DNA of 64,000 nt. It comes from Nissolia schottii. Lineage: Eukaryota > Streptophyta > Magnoliopsida > Fabales > Fabaceae. Below are positions 10,441 to 21,239 of this stretch, in pieces (position 1 is the stretch's first letter; each line of letters begins with the position of its first letter). The notes below the pieces were generated by a model. The model did not search any database. It saw only the letters and a list, made by a program, of their open reading frames with translations, and was not told the DNA's origin. The translations under genes and the position numbers were made by a program. The stretch spans positions 1 through 64,000 of the forward strand of contig QANU01070960.1 in assembly GCA_003254905.1 (NCBI GenBank), given 5' to 3'.

Positions 10441-11244
10441 CTTTTGATTGTATACGTTATGATTCCTGGTATCTTTTAAATTTTTGTCAGTCCTACATTT
10501 TTTATCATTGGATGAAACATTATTAAGATCATATGGCCTATAATTCATATGTGTTTCAATGTTTTGAAATTAAACAAATGCACAACATTGTTTAATATTG
10601 CATATTAATTCTTGGGTTAATTATATTTTTGGTTTCTGTAAAATTTGAAAGTTAGTCCATATATAAAAGTTTTAGTCCCTGCAAAATTTAAAAGTTTGAT
10701 TTTAGTTCCTGGAGTTAGATGAGAGTTGATTGTGCTGACACAGTGCTGACACGGTGCGCCACGTGAGATGCAACGTGACATAACTCAAAAACCCAACTCA
10801 TGACCCGAAGCCCACTTACCCTACCCCTTTTTTAAATAAAATTAAAATAAAAAATATTTACTCCCTGCGCTCCCCGCAACAGCCCCCATTTTTCACTTGT
10901 GCTACGTGGCCGCAGCAAAAATTCACCCAACAACTGTCTCATGGGCTTCTTCACCAACACCATTGCCGGCAACCACTAGAAAGCATCCGATATGCTGGGA
11001 AGACAATGCTGCGCTTCCTCCTCTAGCACATGAATCCCGACCTCTCTTGCCCCCAAATTCTTTCACGGAACCACAGTCGGTCAGCGACCACAGTGAGTAG
11101 ACCACAATCGCAAATCGGCAACCACAAGATCAATCTGTTATGATTTTGAGCGAACCTTCTTGATCTCAAAGGTTGTATCGGGGCTTTGCTTTGGCGTACT
11201 AGTACAACGAAGAATATAAAGCCTCCCTCTGTCTCTGTCTTTGN
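10441..11244 (+). repeat. First unit of an ~800-bp tandem duplication
   Basis: The block from CTTTTGATTGTATACG to the phrase GTCTCTGTCTTTG recurs from 11245 with about 96-97% identity by eye. Differences include point changes and an 11-bp extra GCTGACACGGT-type stretch near 10740 that the second unit lacks. A Mutator-terminal-like sequence (AGTCCCTGCAAAATTTAAAAG, GCCACGTGAG) occupies about 10611-10800. Short frames here (about 10897-11100) are broken and not recognised. The unit ends at the ambiguous base 11244. Confidence 0.85.
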
Positions 11245-12035
11245 CTTTTGATTGTATACGTTATGATTCCTGGTATCTTTTAAATTTTTGTAAGTCCTAC
11301 ACTTTTTATCATTGGATGAAACATTATTAAGATCATATGGCCTATAATTCATATGTGTTTCAATGTTTTGAAATTAAACAAATGCACAACATTGTTTAAT
11401 ATTGCATATTAATTCTTGGGTTAATTATATTTTTGGTCTCTGTAAAATTTGAAAATTAGTTTATATATAAAAGTTTTAGTCCCTGCAAAATTTAAAAGTT
11501 TGATTTTAGTTCCTGAAATTAGATGAGAGTTGATTGTACTGACAAAGTGCGCCACGTGAGATGCAACGTGACATAACTCAAAAACCCAACTCATGACCCA
11601 AAGCCCACTTACCCGACCCCTTTTTTAAATAAAATTAAAATAAAAAATATTTACTCCCTGCGCTCCCCACAACAGCCCCCATTTTTCACTTGTGCTACGT
11701 GGCCGCAGCAAAAATTCACCCAACAACTGTCTCATGGGCTTCTTCACCAACACCATTGCCGGCAACCACTAGAAAGCATCCGATATGCTGGGAAGAAAAT
11801 GCTGCGCTTCCTCCTCTAGCACATGAATCCCGACCTCTCTTGCCCCCAAATTCTTTCACGGAACCACATTCGGTCAGCGACCACAGTGAGTAGACCACAA
11901 TCGCAAATCGGCAACCACAAGATCAATCTGTTATGATTTTGAGCGAACCTTCTTGATCTCAAAGGTTGTATCGGGGCTTTGCTTTGGCGTACTAGTACAA
12001 CGAAGAATATAAAGCCTCCCTCTGTCTCTGTCTTT
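11245..12035 (+). repeat. Second unit of the ~800-bp tandem duplication
   Basis: Starts at CTTTTGATTG immediately after the N at 11244 and follows the first unit to the TCTGTCTTTG phrase at about 12035. Beyond that the sequence continues into DNA not present after unit one. This unit lacks the ~11-bp insertion of unit one and differs at scattered bases. Confidence 0.85.
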
Positions 12036-14410
12036 GGTTGAGGAATTAATTAGGCAATGAAGTGAGTGTTTGAGAGAACGATGTCTTCCGCCTCCTGCTT
12101 CGGTAGATACATGGTGTTCTCCATGTTGCTGTCGCAATCAGCTACTCACTCCCGCCACCTCTCCTCCCTTCGCTCTACTGCCCCTTCAACATGACAAGTA
12201 CTTCTCCTTCTTATGATCTACTCCCCCCCCCCTTTTTTGTTCCACTTTATATCTTTCCTTCTTTTTTTTCAAATCAAAATTTGACTGAAATTGATCGTGC
12301 TTGTGAATCTAAGCATTGGTTGCACTTGGTTCCGTCTGATTCATGTGACTTGATACCATTTGGTCATTGGATGTTCTTTTAACAGCCTGATCTTCATGAA
12401 AAATAAGTTGATATTGTTTTTATAGTACTTCTCCAATTCATAGCATCCAGCAATACTTGATCTTGAAAATAATCGAGTTAATTTGTGTTCGGTGCAAGAC
12501 GACAAAGACTAATCACTCTACAAAGAATTATTGAGCCGCTGTTGACGAGAGAAGTGTGGAGGAGCCAATAAGAGAGGTGCTGAGTGTCGACACCTTTGTT
12601 AAGCAACAAAAACTCTAACTTTAATGAAAAAAAATTACCTTTATTGCAATATTAAAAAGTTAGACATGGGATTATTATTATTATTATTATTATTTTAATT
12701 TTTGTCAAAGACTAATAAAGGTCCAAAACATGTAAGGGATCAAGTTAATCATCCCCATAAAACATATTAATAATGTAAGTTTTACGATTGTATGGACTGT
12801 GATCACCATTCTCTTTTATATATATATATACACACACAACTGTTTCGAAAATAGAAATGAATTATGCGTCCTCTATGTATATCACTTAACGCGTTTCACA
12901 ATTTCAAAAGTCATCACTAGGTTCCCATCAAAAAAGTTATCGCTAGGTTGTTTTGTTATGAGAATAGGTAGTGATTTTTTTTTAACATTTGAATTTAAAA
13001 TTATTATGTTAGAGAATTGATTTCAAATTTCAGTTATGATATTAATTTTTTGTTAAATTTTGAATGATATTTATTTTAGATGTAAGAGAATGCTAAAATA
13101 TAAAATAAAAAATATTTAGTGAAGTCTAAAAATTTAGTAAAATTAGCTATTAAAAATTTATTGTTGGACATAGTTATTGATATCTTACGATGTGTATATT
13201 AAGATACGTATTTCAAATTGACAATTTTGGTATGATTCCTATTAGTATCTTAATATGACTAAATATCTCAATAGTATCTTAATGATGTCTACAATATTGC
13301 TACAAATATCAGTATTTACGATATTTTTAAACACTAAAATTTCAAAAAAATTTATTAAACTTAATAGGATAAAATACTTTTAAATTTTAATATTTAAAAA
13401 TTAAAATTTCAAAAAAATCAAAATAGATTAAGGTAAAAAAAATAGAATATCAACTCAAATTTTCAAAAAGAAGATAACATAATTTAAACACATAAAACAT
13501 AAAATGGTAGCATGCTATTGCAATGTACACTACAATTGGACTTTCTCTCCCGTTCTACTTTAAACATTACATTTTAATTATTTAGGTATACATTTAAGAT
13601 AGGGCCCATATATTTATTCATATTTTTATAAATATTTATGTCTGTAATTTATAATTAAACACACATATATCTTACAATATTCGATATGCTATGTTATGAT
13701 ATGCAAAATTTACAAAATCGATACATGATATGATATGCTATATTACAACTAATGGTGGTGGAAAAACCCAAAAATTTGTGTCGACATTTGTAGCAGAATA
13801 GTTTGTGGCGGACTTAGCATCAGAATCAACAGCGGAATCATTTTGCGATTTGCGGGAGAATGGTTAGCCACAAAATATTTTCATCACAAATTCCACCGTT
13901 AAATCTGTCGCAAACAATTCTATCAGAAATTTTGTTATAGATGCAGTCGCTAAAAGACTTTTGTCGCAAATTCTGTCACAAATACATTTTACCATAGATT
14001 CTAGTAGTAAATACATTTGTTACTATTTAGGTGGTCATGACATATGCTAAGTGTTACCCATAACTTATAAGATTTCAGAGTATTTTAGGAATTTTAAGTT
14101 CATGATAAATGGTTTCCAATAATATCAAAAGGTAAATATTATTATCTCATTATCAATAAATAATAAAGCAAGTTAGTCTCACACAATAGAACATGGAATT
14201 ACATTATTAGTTGATATGTCCATACTTGAAATGAAAGCTTGTATTACTTGAAAGTAGTACTAATAACAATGGTTTCATGTTTGTGAAACACGAGGCAACA
14301 ATTCACTGGTCAAAACTATTCCTCACTTACCATATAGGCACACCGAACTGGCGAACTAGCTATCCCTCCTTTTGCTCATCAATACACTAATTTTCGCCGC
14401 GCGCGCAGCT
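12036..14410. other. Intergenic DNA with possible gene fragment and repeats
   Basis: A short open frame from ATG 12081 (37 aa, rich in Ser/Arg, like a transit-peptide start: MSSASCFGRYMVF) might be a captured first exon; I cannot name it. A pyrimidine tract follows (about 12220-12270). An ATT microsatellite lies at 12671-12695. About 13745-14015 contains repeated short phrases of the type TTGTCGCAAATTCTGTC / GTCGCAAACAATTC in both orientations, the style of CACTA-element subterminal repeats. The remainder is AT-rich with no gene seen. Confidence 0.45.
13745..14015. repeat. Possible CACTA-type subterminal repeat region
   Basis: Clustered degenerate copies of TGTCGCAAATTCTGTC-like phrases (for example around 13820-13860, 13910, 13965) resemble the short subterminal repeats of En/Spm (CACTA) elements. 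A clean CACTA terminus and a 3-bp target duplication were not found, so this may be an internal remnant. Confidence 0.3.
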
Positions 14411-15738
14411 ATGGGTTCAGCTTCTTGTCACATAGCAATGCTGCCGTGGTTCGCAATGGGACACATTACACCATATCTCCAATGTGCCAACAAGCTAGCT
14501 GAAAGAGGTCATAGAATCTCCTTCATCCTCCCCAAAAAGACACAAGCCAAGCTACAGCACTTAAACCATCATCCACACCTTATTACTTTTGTCCCCATGG
14601 ATTAGAAACCACTGCAGAGATCCCTCCCTTCGCTGTCTCACATCTGATGACTGCAATGGACCTCGATCTCAGAGAAGGACATCGAAGTCCTCCTCCTCGA
14701 TCGAAAGCCAAGCATTGTGTTCTTTGATCATGCATGCTGGATACCACGCTTGACTGACTAAGCGTTTAGGGATAAAGTCCTTGATGTACCTCGTATTCAG
14801 CGCAACAGCAGTGGCCCACGAAGGACTGTTCCCCAAAGCGGTCATCCAAAGGCTGCAACGTAACCGAACAGGACCTGATGGAGCCCCCTCCGCGTTTCCC
14901 TGACCCGTCCATCAGGCTTGGCGCTCACGAGGCCAGACTGGTAGCCGGTTTACAGAAACTAGAGTTCGGCAAAGGGGTCCGCTTCTTTGAACGTTGGATC
15001 ACTGGTCTAACGCAAGCTGATGCAATAGGCCAGGTTCAAAGGCTGCAGAGAGGTCGATGGACCCTATGTTGATTTTCTGGAGGAGGAGCTTGGGAACCCT
15101 GTGCTACTTGCAGGGCGTGCTATACCCAAGGTCGCGCCGTCTGATTTGGATGACAAGTGGGCCAAATGGTTGGAGCGTTTTGAACCAGGGTCCGTCGTTT
15201 ACTGTGCATTCGGAAGTGAATGGAGACTCGAACCGGATCAGTTCCAGGAACTGCTCTTGGGCCTTGAGCTGTCGGGCATGCCGTTCTTGGCAGCACTTAA
15301 GCCCCCGAACGGTTATGAGTCTGTCGAGTCAGCGTTTCCAGGAAGAAAGGGTTCAGGGAAGAGGCGTTGTGTTCTGTGGGTGGGTTCCGCAGCTGTTTAT
15401 TCTGGAGCACCAGTTTGTGGGGTGCTTCATCCTCCTCTGTGGCTCGTCATCGCTGTCAGAGGCGCTGGTGATACAAGTGCCAGCTGGTGCTGTTGCCGAC
15501 TCTTGGTGAGAACGTCCTTAACCTTAAGGTTGGAGTGGAGGTGGAGAAAGACCAAGAGGGCTTGTTCAACAAGCAGAGCGTGTGCAAAGCCGTGCAAACT
15601 GTGATGGACGATGGCAATGAGGTGGCGAAGGAGGTGAGAGCCAACCATGCCAAGTTCAGAGAGATATTGCTCAAGGAAGACTTGGAGTCCTCTTATATTG
15701 GCAGTTTCTCCAAGAAGCTTGAAGATCTTCTAGGCTGA
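14411..15738 (+). pseudogene. UGT79-type UDP-glycosyltransferase pseudogene
   Basis: Relic of an intronless family-1 glycosyltransferase of the type adding sugars to flavonoid or anthocyanin glycosides (UGT79 group; family knowledge). It begins MGSASCHIAMLPWFAMGH at 14411, the usual N-terminus with the catalytic His region, and stops at 14606 after FVPMD. Later homologous blocks sit in different frames: FFDHACW and a LGIKSLMYL-like stretch (about 14720-14800), FPDPSIRL and RFFERWITGL (14880-15010), [10 protein letters not shown] (about 15190), the donor-binding PSPG region [14 protein letters not shown] and SSSLSEALV (about 15370-15465), and the C-terminus [14 protein letters not shown] to the stop at 15738. 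All three forward frames are needed, and there are deletions and an early stop, so it is inactive. The 3' part from about 15487 is the best preserved. Confidence 0.9.
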
Positions 15739-16460
15739 TATCTTTCTTCCATCGTTGGGTAATGCTCTTCACAACTCTTCAAACAATAAATTTTGACAAC
15801 TCATGGACAATGTAAAAAATATCAACAAGATGTTAGTGTTGTTATAGATTATAACAAGGTGTAATCATATCTTATAGTATTTTTGTACGTTGCCTGTGTA
15901 TGTTGTTAAAATTTGTTGTTCAAATAACATTACCCTTTATCATTTATTGTTGTAACTTTTGGTATCATTTTCAATAACACATTGATGAGCTAGTTAGATG
16001 GGTTGCTCATTCATAACATTTTAAATAATTGTTCACCTTTTTATCTTTATATGTTTAAAATAATTATCCACTTTTAAAGCGTATACAATATTAATTATAA
16101 TCTTTTTCTTAATATGACCCTATTTAATGAAAGTAGTGAAAAAGAGATGTAATACATAAAAAAAAATTTAAGGTTTAAATAAGTTTTTTAATATATAACA
16201 ATTTTTATGTGTTTGCACCCTAATAGAAAAAATTGATTTTGATCCCTAACAATTTTTCTTTTGTTTTTTTTCCCCTACCGTCACTTTAGTCTGGTAATTG
16301 ATATGACAGTTAACGTGAACACGTGACGCGTAACATCCCACTTTTTCATATTATTAAAAATTGTCTTGTAGTTCAATAAATAGTGATTAACGTTATACTA
16401 TTAACTAGGTATATGTTTGAACTAGACAACTAAAAAATAAAATATAACATTCTAGTTAGC

Positions 16461-16867
16461 ATGATTGTCAAACTCGAGAGTTTAAGTAAACTCGTATGAG
16501 TTTACATACATAAAAAAATATGTTATAAGTAATATAATTAGGAACTAAATTATAATTGAAATTGAATAATATTAACTTTAAATTAAATTAATGAAAGAAA
16601 TATNATAAATATATGAAATTAGCTAAATAAACTCAATATATATATTATCTAATATAAACAAAGTTAGGTAAGTATCTAACAAAGTAACAAAATTAAATTT
16701 GTACATTTTGAGGTAAACTCAGATACATTTTAACTCGTAAACTCGCTAGTAGAATTGAGAGTTTACTTAAACTCGTACGAGTTTACCAAACAAAAGTTTA
16801 CATAAGTGTTAACTCGCTTTGTATAGTTACGAGTTTACGAGTTAACTCGAAAGTTTAACAATCATGT
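16461..16867. mobile_element. 407-bp MITE with perfect 8-bp target duplication
   Basis: TAGTTAGC flanks the element on both sides (16453-16460 and 16868-16875). The ends form an inverted repeat: ATGATTGTCAAACTC at the left, and CATGATTGTTAAACT reading inward from the right. Subterminal ACTCGTAAACTCG-like phrases recur in both orientations. The 8-bp duplication suggests the hAT superfamily. There is no transposase, so it is non-autonomous. One ambiguous base (N) lies inside at 16604. Confidence 0.85.
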
Positions 16868-18423
16868 TAGTTAGCTTATAAGACAAAACAAAAATCAGTT
16901 GAAAATCGGTCAGTCAGTTTGTTAGTTAGACTGACAGTCAACTATCAATCTTGATGAGTCAACTGTTGGACCAGAAACCAAATAGGGTTCCAGACCTTGT
17001 TTTTGTACCTTTAGCTAGGGTATTGTCGTCCTTCTAAAACTTCTGATGTTTCGGTTACAATTGAAAGTTAGGTTCTGACCTACTTGTCCCTAAGACTAAC
17101 TTTATCTTTGCGCAAAGTCCCAAAGAGACCAGAGCCCTATATGAGACCAACTTCTTCAGTATTTAAATTATAATAATCTTTTTTATTTTAATATAATTTA
17201 AAAAAGTCAAAAAATATATTTTTATTTTTCGAATGCACCTCACGTTGCGTACCGTCCTTTCCCAGACGATAAATTATAATATTGTATATTTATGTGAGAG
17301 TATTAAATAGATGTTTTAATATTATGTGCAAATATTTTTTCTTGATCAACTATAATCTTTTTGAACATAGAAGATAGTAAACGTCCTTAAAGAAAAGTGA
17401 AAAAAAAAAAAACGAAAAAGTGTGACATTATTTCACAGATTAAAAATAGTACTTTTAACTTTTATGGGACGTTTTTTTTGCAATTAATAGTGTTGTTTGA
17501 CCTCAATTTTGTGACTCATTTTAAGGCACATTTGTAAGTATCTTATAATTATTAGTGAGAAATGAGTTTCACAATTTCTCGTAATCAATAGTTCATAGTC
17601 ATCTTAAAATATCTCTTAAATTGAGTTTTAAAGTTGAGTACAATTAAAATTTGGATTTTTTTACAGTATCCATGACAATTTTATGGGTTTGATACATAAG
17701 TTTATGTGAACTATGTGAACCAGTTAAAATCTAACACATCATTTAAATATATTTAATATAAATTTGATTATTTATATTTATAATTTAGTTCCTTTTCAAA
17801 AATTAATTACAAACTAATATTCACCCAGCAGCACTTTTTACAGATTCATAGCACGAATAGAACCTAATATTTTCTTGCCGCTACGCTAATTGTCTATAGT
17901 TGTCACCCATATAACAAAGCAAAAACAGTATATACGAAGGATATGGTAGAAGTTTTCTTGCTGATTTTTAAACAACGTATCTTCATACATAGTAGAAGTT
18001 TTGAATTCAAAATTAAGAATATCTCGAATACAAAAGTGAAAATTACCAAACCAGTACCCAATTAGTTATTGACAGGTTGTAACAGTTAGTTATTGCAATT
18101 AATTTAGTTTTTGTTTTGTTAGCTTAGTATAGTCATTCAAGTATCCTTTTCACAAACATCACGATATTTGCGAGGGAGGTGAACGGGCGACTAGACCATC
18201 AGATGTATGTAGATAATTTCGTTGTGTTTCTTTTTCTTCGCTCTCGAGCACATGCAAGCTTAAGGTTCTAAGCAATAAATGAATTAATTGATTCAATAAG
18301 CGAAATCAAGATGACAAGAACAATTTAAAAGATGCTTTATTTATTAGACTCGAGAGGGTTACTTAATACATAGCATGCACGCACAGAGAGTAGATACACA
18401 CCACGAAGGTAAATAACTTATTC

Positions 18424-18444
18424 CACACACACACACACACACAC
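18424..18444. repeat. CA dinucleotide microsatellite
   Basis: About ten CA repeats, in what would be the 3' untranslated region of the chitinase pseudogene. Confidence 0.9.
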
Positions 18445-18466
18445 GTTGCCAGCATCTGCTCCTCTG

Positions 18467-19470
18467 TCAGCCTGATCTGGGTAAGACGCGGCGCCAAGCT
18501 GAGGACAGAGGCTCAATCACCGCCTGGTAAGCCGCGGCCGCATATTCCAACGCTACGGAGGATTTGGTAACGTAAGGCAGTATCTTACCGCTGTAATCAG
18601 CCGGCGGCAAATCAAAGTATCTCTTCCATAGCATAACCCCTCCATAGTTGGCCGTTTTCTTCACGTGCGGGAGCACATATTTGATCAGATCATTCGGCTC
18701 GATGTAGCCGCTGCCAGCACCACTGAGGCTGGCAGGCAGGCCCAAGAACAGGGTATTGTTGGACTTAAGCAGTGCGGCCCACGAGTCCCACGAGTCAAGG
18801 AGCGCCTGGAGCCCCTTCGCGTAGGAACAATCCGGGTTGTTGTAGAATTGAACGAACACAAAGTCGAAAACTCCAGTTTTGATGGCTTTGTCGAGGAAAT
18901 ATATCTGCTGCCATTTGGGTGGGCACGGACACTGCGGAGCCGCCGACAAGTAGAACTTCTTGTTCGGCTGCCTCAGAGCGTCCAGCTCATAAGCCAGATT
19001 CTCCCAGTACTGATTTCGCTGCGCTCGATGTCGAAATCAATGCCGTTTAACGTGACACTTCCCAGCGGCCCAGGTTGGCCGCTGAGAAAATTGGTGTAGA
19101 GGTAGTTGGCGATCTTTTTCGCGTCGGCGGGTGAGCTTAGCCCGTAGTCCGAGCTGTCTCCTCCGAGGGAGAGGAGAACTTTGATGCTTTTGGATTGGCA
19201 GTGGATTATGTCTCCCTCTAGAGCCTTGCATTTCTCCTTCTCGCAGTGGCCCAACGAAGTTCCAGGCTTCGGTCTTCCCTTGGCCGAACGTGGTGAGGAA
19301 GGCAAGGAGGACGATCGTGTAGTGTCCGCTGTCGCACGCCGTTTTCAAATCGCCCTCCCTGCCGTCCTGGCCCCAGTAGATGGCTATTCCGCCGGTGAGG
19401 AGCTGATGATTAATGTGGAGAGGGACAAGAGAAAAAGGGAGATCAGTGCTTGCCTCTTGTTGGAAGCCAT
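18467..19470 (-). pseudogene. Class III chitinase pseudogene, three frameshifts
   Basis: Paralogue of the gene at 2048-3025, same strand and same intronless layout. The ATG at 19470 starts MASNKRQALISL and a signal peptide. Against the intact copy, 13 bp are missing at the signal-peptide/mature junction (about 19397), giving a stop within a few codons. One extra G near 19255 (after WNFVG) shifts the frame again, and a 1-bp loss near 19008 (after DIERSE) shifts it a third time. Between these the mature sequence is well kept: IYWGQDG, ACDSGHY, LLSLGGDS, NGIDFDIE (catalytic Glu present, first Asp of the motif changed to Asn), then KFYLSAAPQC to the stop. The C-terminus is longer than in the intact copy (an Ala-rich insert before AWRRVLPRSG). 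A TATA box survives. It could be transcribed but cannot give a secreted full-length enzyme unless the breaks are sequencing errors. Confidence 0.92.
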
Positions 19471-19526
19471 GCTTGATTGTGTTTATATTGTTTTGGTGGT
19501 GGCGAGTGCAAGAGGAAGAAGCAATC

Positions 19527-19534
19527 TATTTATA
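19527..19534 (-). promoter_or_regulatory. TATA box retained upstream of the chitinase pseudogene
   Basis: TATAAATA on the minus strand about 57 nt upstream of the ATG at 19470, preceded by the GGCACC phrase also found before the intact gene. Confidence 0.6.
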
Positions 19535-19619
19535 GATAGTTGGTGCCAAGGTGCCTTCTATTTACAGAGGACAAAAGTTGCCCTTTCCGAGACACTTGTA
19601 GGCTGCCTACTTTGAACTT

Positions 19620-20340
19620 ATCACACCAGTTAATATTTAATTAATTAATATACCATACACATTTGTAACATGTTTAATTTTGCTACTTTGGACTGAACGA
19701 GCAGTCGTGTCAAAAGAGAAAAAAATTCGTGAAAATAACAAACATCTTTGTAGACGTGTGTCATTATGTTTATTGTTATTTCATTTTTTATTTATGTAAA
19801 TTAGCATAATACCCGTGCTATAGTATGGTTTAGCTGTTTTTTTTTAATTATTATTTAATGTTTTGTTCAAAGTATTTTAATTTTAACTTATTAAAAAATA
19901 GGTTAAATAAGTTTTAGTCCCTGTAATATCAAAAAGTTTGTGTTTAGTCTCTCGAAAATTTTTCGTTACGATTTAGTCTCTGTAAAATTGTTTTGTTTGT
20001 CTCTACCGTCTGTTTGGGTTGGATGACGCTGACGTGACCATTAAGCTCGTCATGTGCCATAACTCAAATTTTTTAATTAACCCATAACCCACCCGGAACC
20101 CAAACCCGTTTTAAATTAAAAATAAAAAATAAAATTCCCCAAACCCATCCATTCCCTCTCTTCTTTGAAGCCTCTCTTCCCCACCCATCGTCTTCCTCTT
20201 CTTAACCCACCCACCCTCTTCCTCACTCATCGTCTTTCTCTGTCTCAAAAGGCATTTGAATGAGTCATTCGATTGCCAAAGTTTTCGTGCTCTCTGTGAC
20301 CTATGCAAAGCACAAGTCAATCGAATGACTCAGGTAATGT
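19620..20340 (+). repeat. AT-rich spacer and Mutator-terminal-like repeat
   Basis: 19620-19900 is AT-rich spacer with nothing recognised. From about 19905 (GGTTAAATAAGTTTTAGTCCCTG) the sequence matches in plan the inverted block at 10080-10345 and the shorter blocks at 10611-10800, 11414-11590 and 16170-16335: TTTAGTCTCT, then GACGCTGACGTGA, CATGTGCCATAACTC, CCCAAACCC, then a CCCACCCATCGTCTTCC pyrimidine tract. It probably belongs to one Mutator-like non-autonomous family. Confidence 0.45.
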
Positions 20341-21190
20341 CATTCAAATGAATCTGACATAAAAGACATATAATGGCTAAATTGAATAGGTCATTCAAAT
20401 GACCAGTGGAAGTCATTCGAATGATTCTGTCACAGAAGACAAAAACAACTAGTTTTCAATAGACAAAAATTAGAGAATTAATGGGTAACTACTAGTAACG
20501 GCTAGTACACTTGCAAACTCTATAAACTCCCTTTAAACTCACATTTCTAATAACTAAGCTTTTCACTCTCATCATCCTTATACTTCATACTATCAATGGA
20601 TTAATATTTTTCATTATCATAAGAGCAAAAGGGAGATATTATCAATACTCTTAGTAGTGCTTCAATTTGTATCATCCACTCTTTGAGAGTTTCTTTTTCT
20701 ACCAAAATTCTATACACTTGTAAAGAGGGTGAGGTATCCCTCTAGTTGCTTAGGGTGTGGTATTTCTAAGGATTGGTTCTTAAGGCTCAAACACAAAGGT
20801 AAGGGATCCTAAGTGTGAGGAGTGCTCTTGGATGTAAAGGTTTTTAAGCACCAAAGTTAGAAGCTTGATGATAGTGGAAAAATCTTGAGCAAGCTACTTA
20901 GGGACTGAACGTAGATCACAAGGGTGGTCGAACCAGGATAAATCACTGTTTGCAATCTCTCTAGCTCTATCTCTTTATTTATTACAAACTTATATTATTG
21001 TCTTGTATATTTGAGAATTGCAATATCAAACATTTGTTGATAATTGCTTATAAGCAAGCATATATTACATCCTTAATTGATATATTCCGCTGCATAATAA
21101 CGTTGATTGCATGAAAACGCAATATTTGTCAAAATTAGAATAATTTCTTAAATACCTAATTCACCCCTTCTTGGGTAGTGGTCGCCAAGA
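20341..21190 (+). mobile_element. Possible Sirevirus-like LTR remnant
   Basis: Contains the GTCATTCGAATGA phrases, the GAGGTATCCCTCTAGTTGCTTAGG...GTGGTATTTCTAAGGATTGG block, TTCCGCTGCATA, and an end at about 21165 reading CCTAATTCACCCC. I associate these with LTRs of Sirevirus-type copia elements of legumes (unverified). It does not match the LTR at 25483, so the following copia coding region has no cognate 5' LTR here. Confidence 0.4.
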
Positions 21191-21239
21191 CTAACACAAG
21201 TCTAACCGACTGAGTGTGAGCTTGATGAGAATAACGTTG

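Larger units (their letters stand above)
15739..18466. other. Intergenic DNA between UGT pseudogene and chitinase pseudogene
   Basis: AT-rich. About 16170-16335 is another copy of the TTTAAATAAG...AGTC..TTGAT / CCGTC...ACGTGA Mutator-terminal-like repeat. A MITE occupies 16461-16867. The rest (16880-18420) shows no open frame worth calling and no RNA gene. A CA microsatellite lies just before the pseudogene. Confidence 0.5.
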
